Source: Armatimonadota bacterium
Lineage (GTDB): Bacteria; Armatimonadota; Fimbriimonadia; Fimbriimonadales; ATM1
Length of the DNA stretch: 8,611 nucleotides
Assembly: GCA_003695835.1 (NCBI GenBank)
Contig: RFHN01000179.1
Span: 1 to 8,611 of the forward strand
Direction of reading: 5' to 3'
In this document: piece after piece, positions 6,220 through 8,611 of the stretch
How positions within the stretch are numbered: position 1 is the stretch's first letter
How the letters are laid out: each line of letters begins with the position of its first letter
Made by a program: the position numbers and the translations under genes
The notes under the pieces: model-generated
What the model saw: the letters and a program-made list of their open reading frames with translations, nothing else
The model's database searches: none
Told to the model about the DNA's origin: nothing

Positions 6220-7848
6220 ATGCGCTGCCTGGCCGTGACCGCGTTGGCTTTCCTTTGTTGTGCGGCGTTTGGGCAGAGTCGCATCGCGGTTCTCCCTCTC
6301 GATTCGCGCCCGCCGACGGCTCAGATGCCGGCGTTGCTGGGTCGAATCGCCGGCGTCGAGGTGCAGACGCCCGACCTCTCCATCCTCGGCGAGTTTACGA
6401 AGCCTGGAGACGCGGACCGAGTTCGCGAATGGATCCGATCGGTGGCCGCTTCCGAGGTCGAAGCGCTCGTCCTAAGCGCAGACATGATCGCGTACGGCGG
6501 CCTCATCGCATCGCGCGAGCCGAACACGCCGGCTTCCGTGGCAATCGAACGCCTGCAAGTTCTCCGACAGATCCGAAAGGCCAAACCGGACCTGCCGATC
6601 TACGTCTATTCCGCGCTGATGCGCGTAGCCCCAACCGCCACCGACGAGAACGAGCCGTGGAGGATGGACCTGGCGCGGCTCGTGGAGTTGGAAGAGAAAT
6701 ATCAACGCACCGGCGCGAAGCCTTCGGCCGAATATCACGAACTCAAGAAGCGCGTACCGAAGACTCGTCTCGAAGAGTATTGGAAGGCGCGGAGACGAAA
6801 TCTCGAGGTACAGAAAGAACTGATTCGAATGGTCCGAGACGGTGTGATCACCTATCTCGTCATTGGCTCGGACGACACCCGGCGGTACGGTCCGCAGTAT
6901 CCCGAACGCCTGGAGTTGCAAAAGACCGCCGAGAGTCTCGGAATCCTCGGTCGCGTTTTCTTGTGCGAAGGGATTGACCAGGTTGCGAACCTCTTGATCA
7001 GCCGGGCCGTACTGTTCCAGGAGAATTACCGTCCGATCGTGCGAATCGTTCTTGCCGACGAGGCGGCTGCCACGAAGCCCGCCGCCTACGAGTCGCAGCC
7101 ACTCTTGACAGCGATCAAGGCTCAGATCTTGGCAAGTGGAGCGTTCGTCGTGGATAAAGAGGAACAAGCCGATTACGTGCTTTTTGTAAATACAGAGCGG
7201 TCCAGCACATACGACATCTCCGCGCTGCTCAACGGCATCCTGTCCGTGCAGGACGGACGACCCTACGCCGCGGTTGCAGATATCAACTTCGACTCGCTGG
7301 GTAGTCCGGACGAACGGTTTTCGCGGGCGCTCCTGGATTCCGGACTCTTCCCGGAACTCCTCTCGTACGCCTCTTGGAATACGGCCAGCAATACGATCGG
7401 CACCGCCGTCGCGCAGGCGAACCTATATTTGGTGGCGATACGCAGAGAAGTGCCGGTGTTGGAGCGAGAGGTAGCCCAGCAGACGTTTCTCCTCCATCGG
7501 CTGATTAGCGATTACGGCTACCATTCCTACCTCCGGCCCCGTGCCAATCGCGCGCTCGACCAGGCGCCAGACTCCACCCCCCTCGAGGCCCGCGGATACG
7601 TCTTGCGCGTGATGCAGGAATGGGTGGATCGAAACGCGGGCGGGTTGCTCCAGAAGTATTTTGAAGATTTCTTCAAGGGGCGAGAGATCCGGGATGGCGA
7701 CCGCGTCTACGTCCTTAGCGACCTCGCCAACGTGCGCGTGCGACTTCCCTGGCCGCGAGCCTTCGAGGCCTGGTTCGACTTCCAACTCGTTGTGAAGCCC
7801 AAGTCGCCGTCCGAGGAACCGCCCGTCTACAACGTTTCCCGGCTCTGA
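6220..7848 (+). CDS. Secreted DUF4127-family protein
   Basis: A 542-residue protein matching the uncharacterised DUF4127 family over its whole length. Residues 1-18 form a Sec-type signal peptide (MRCLAVTALAFLCCAAFG), so it is probably exported; cleavage near 18-19 is likely. A lipobox reading is weak because Cys13/Cys14 sit inside the hydrophobic core. Family blocks: AVLPLDSRPP at 23-32, the hallmark LSADMIAYGGLIASRE at 85-100, SDDTRRYGPQYPERLEL at 217-233 and WNTASNTIGTAVAQA at 386-400. Near the end the mature protein has RVRLPWPRAFE at 506-516. The GADE-type acidic motif I associate with the family after the SDD block appears altered here (CEGIDQVANLL, 249-259). No catalytic activity is established for the family. 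The start is firm: the signal peptide begins there and no upstream in-frame start is near. The 3' end overlaps the divIVA-like gene by 22 nt, tail to tail. Confidence 0.85.
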   Translation: MRCLAVTALAFLCCAAFGQSRIAVLPLDSRPPTAQMPALLGRIAGVEVQTPDLSILGEFTKPGDADRVREWIRSVAASEVEALVLSADMIAYGGLIASREPNTPASVAIERLQVLRQIRKAKPDLPIYVYSALMRVAPTATDENEPWRMDLARLVELEEKYQRTGAKPSAEYHELKKRVPKTRLEEYWKARRRNLEVQKELIRMVRDGVITYLVIGSDDTRRYGPQYPERLELQKTAESLGILGRVFLCEGIDQVANLLISRAVLFQENYRPIVRIVLADEAAATKPAAYESQPLLTAIKAQILASGAFVVDKEEQADYVLFVNTERSSTYDISALLNGILSVQDGRPYAAVADINFDSLGSPDERFSRALLDSGLFPELLSYASWNTASNTIGTAVAQANLYLVAIRREVPVLEREVAQQTFLLHRLISDYGYHSYLRPRANRALDQAPDSTPLEARGYVLRVMQEWVDRNAGGLLQKYFEDFFKGREIRDGDRVYVLSDLANVRVRLPWPRAFEAWFDFQLVVKPKSPSEEPPVYNVSRL

Positions 7849-8611
7849 TCCAATTTCAGCAAGAACGTGTGGGCAAGCTGCCGCGCGTTGGCGATGAACT
7901 CGTCGTACTCTCTCCGCGCCTTCTCGTATTCGCGCTCGAGGTTGGCCAGCCGCTGGCGAAGCTCCTCGGTGAGGCGCTGGGATCGCTCCTCCGCCGCCTT
8001 CATCACCTTTTCCGCTTCGAGGCGCGCCGATTGCTTAATCTCTTCGGCAGCTCTCTGCGCAGCCCGGAGGATCTCATCCGCTGACTCGGCCGGCTGTTGC
8101 GCCCTCAGCCGCTCGTTCTCCTCTTCGAGAGCGCGGATCCGCTCCTCCAGCGCGACGACCGCCTCGGGCGCAGCCGCTTCCTCCGGCGAAGGCGCTTCCG
8201 CCCGCAATCGTGAAATCTCGGCCTCCAGGCTTTGAATCGTCGCATCTCTTTGAGCGAGTTGCTCCTCGGCTTGCCGAGAGCGCGCTTCGGCGGCGTCCGC
8301 TCGCGCTTTGGCTTCGCGCAGTTCGGCTTCCAGCGATTGCAGCCGGGACGATCGCTCCTCCAATTCCGACTGAGCTTGGGTCAGCCGCTCGCGCATCGAG
8401 GCGAGTTCGCTTTCAAGCTCTTGAATCCGGCCTCGGGCGGTTTCGAGGTCGGCTTCGAGTTGGGTGGTACGGTTCTTGAGCTCTTCGACCTGGGCGTCGG
8501 TCATCTCCTTGGATGCTCGAGCCGATCGAAGGTCCTCCTGCAGTTGTTCGACCTCCTTTCGTACCTGGTCGAGGTATGCGTCTACCTCCTCGGGGGCGTA
8601 GCCTCGAAAGG
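7827..8611 (-). CDS. DivIVA-domain coiled-coil protein, N-terminus cut by the window edge
   Basis: The frame is open from the right edge to the TAG at 7829-7827, giving 260 visible residues. The first visible residues, FRGYAPEEVDAYLDQVRKE, are the second half of the conserved DivIVA N-terminal domain. Only about 20 residues should be missing, and the internal ATG at 8504 is not the start. A long coiled coil follows (about 15-138), then an Ala/Pro-rich break (about 139-148), a short coil (150-171) and a C-terminal helix beginning SADEILRAAQRAAEEIKQ, the pattern typical of DivIVA/GpsB-like proteins. DivIVA proteins bind curved membrane and recruit division, polar-growth or chromosome-anchoring partners in Gram-positive and related bacteria. 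Here the partner is unknown. At about 280 residues it is longer than B. subtilis DivIVA (164). The tail overlaps the convergent DUF4127 gene by 22 nt. Confidence 0.9.
   Translation of the reverse strand, partial: FRGYAPEEVDAYLDQVRKEVEQLQEDLRSARASKEMTDAQVEELKNRTTQLEADLETARGRIQELESELASMRERLTQAQSELEERSSRLQSLEAELREAKARADAAEARSRQAEEQLAQRDATIQSLEAEISRLRAEAPSPEEAAAPEAVVALEERIRALEEENERLRAQQPAESADEILRAAQRAAEEIKQSARLEAEKVMKAAEERSQRLTEELRQRLANLEREYEKARREYDEFIANARQLAHTFLLKLDQSRETL

Noticed and set aside
4808..6238. 476-codon open frame on the + strand spanning comM, the gap and the whole zinc-ribbon protein gene
   Set aside because: It is antisense to two well-supported genes, its product is rich in Arg, His, Asp and Gln with no domain or hydrophobic pattern, and no ribosome site is evident. 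It is a frame shadow of GC-rich coding sequence.
7827..8504. DivIVA-like protein starting at the ATG at 8504 (225 residues)
   Set aside because: The frame continues upstream without a stop to the window edge and encodes the conserved FRGY...EEVDAYLD part of the DivIVA domain, so the ATG is internal.
1..8611. Possible undescribed multi-gene system, mobile element, CRISPR array or RNA gene
   Set aside because: All stretches are explained by convincing housekeeping or envelope genes with gaps of at most 65 nt. I saw no direct repeat array, transposase, integrase, tRNA-like cloverleaf or toxin-antitoxin pair.

Overview
The window is a gene-dense piece of a bacterial chromosome, GC-rich (about 60% by eye), with almost no intergenic space and no mobile element, CRISPR array, rRNA, tRNA or defence locus that I can recognise. 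A DivIVA-domain gene, a DUF4127 gene, a three-subunit (split alpha) transhydrogenase, a lipoprotein signal and TTG starts together suggest a Terrabacteria-type lineage. Armatimonadota (Fimbriimonadales-like) is my best guess, but it rests on gene content only and confidence is low.

Left part, + strand (1-3763): the 3' half of pntAA, then pntAB and pntB, encode the NAD(P) transhydrogenase subunits in a tight operon (gaps of 3 and 1 nt). After a 50-nt gap that carries a perfect TATAAT come an M48-family zinc metalloprotease lipoprotein and a soluble family-2 glycosyltransferase, joined by a 4-nt ATGA overlap.

Middle part, - strand (3758-6154): a complete ComM/YifB-type AAA+ ATPase gene, whose tail overlaps the glycosyltransferase tail by 6 nt, and upstream of it an uncharacterised membrane protein with a CxxC/CxxC zinc ribbon. 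A 65-nt divergent region separates the latter from the next + strand gene.

Right part (6220-8611): a secreted DUF4127-family protein on the + strand, overlapping tail-to-tail by 22 nt with a DivIVA-domain coiled-coil protein on the - strand that runs off the right edge of the window.

The genes look like ordinary housekeeping and envelope functions: redox and proton coupling, envelope proteolysis, glycosylation, AAA+ DNA-processing ATPase and polar coiled-coil scaffold. I did not find a convincing new multi-gene system. The most interesting signals are smaller: -10-like hexamers placed directly against start codons, two of them without a Shine-Dalgarno sequence (possible leaderless mRNAs); a Thermus-like placement of the proton-channel histidine in the transhydrogenase; and two uncharacterised proteins, the zinc-ribbon membrane protein and the DUF4127 protein.
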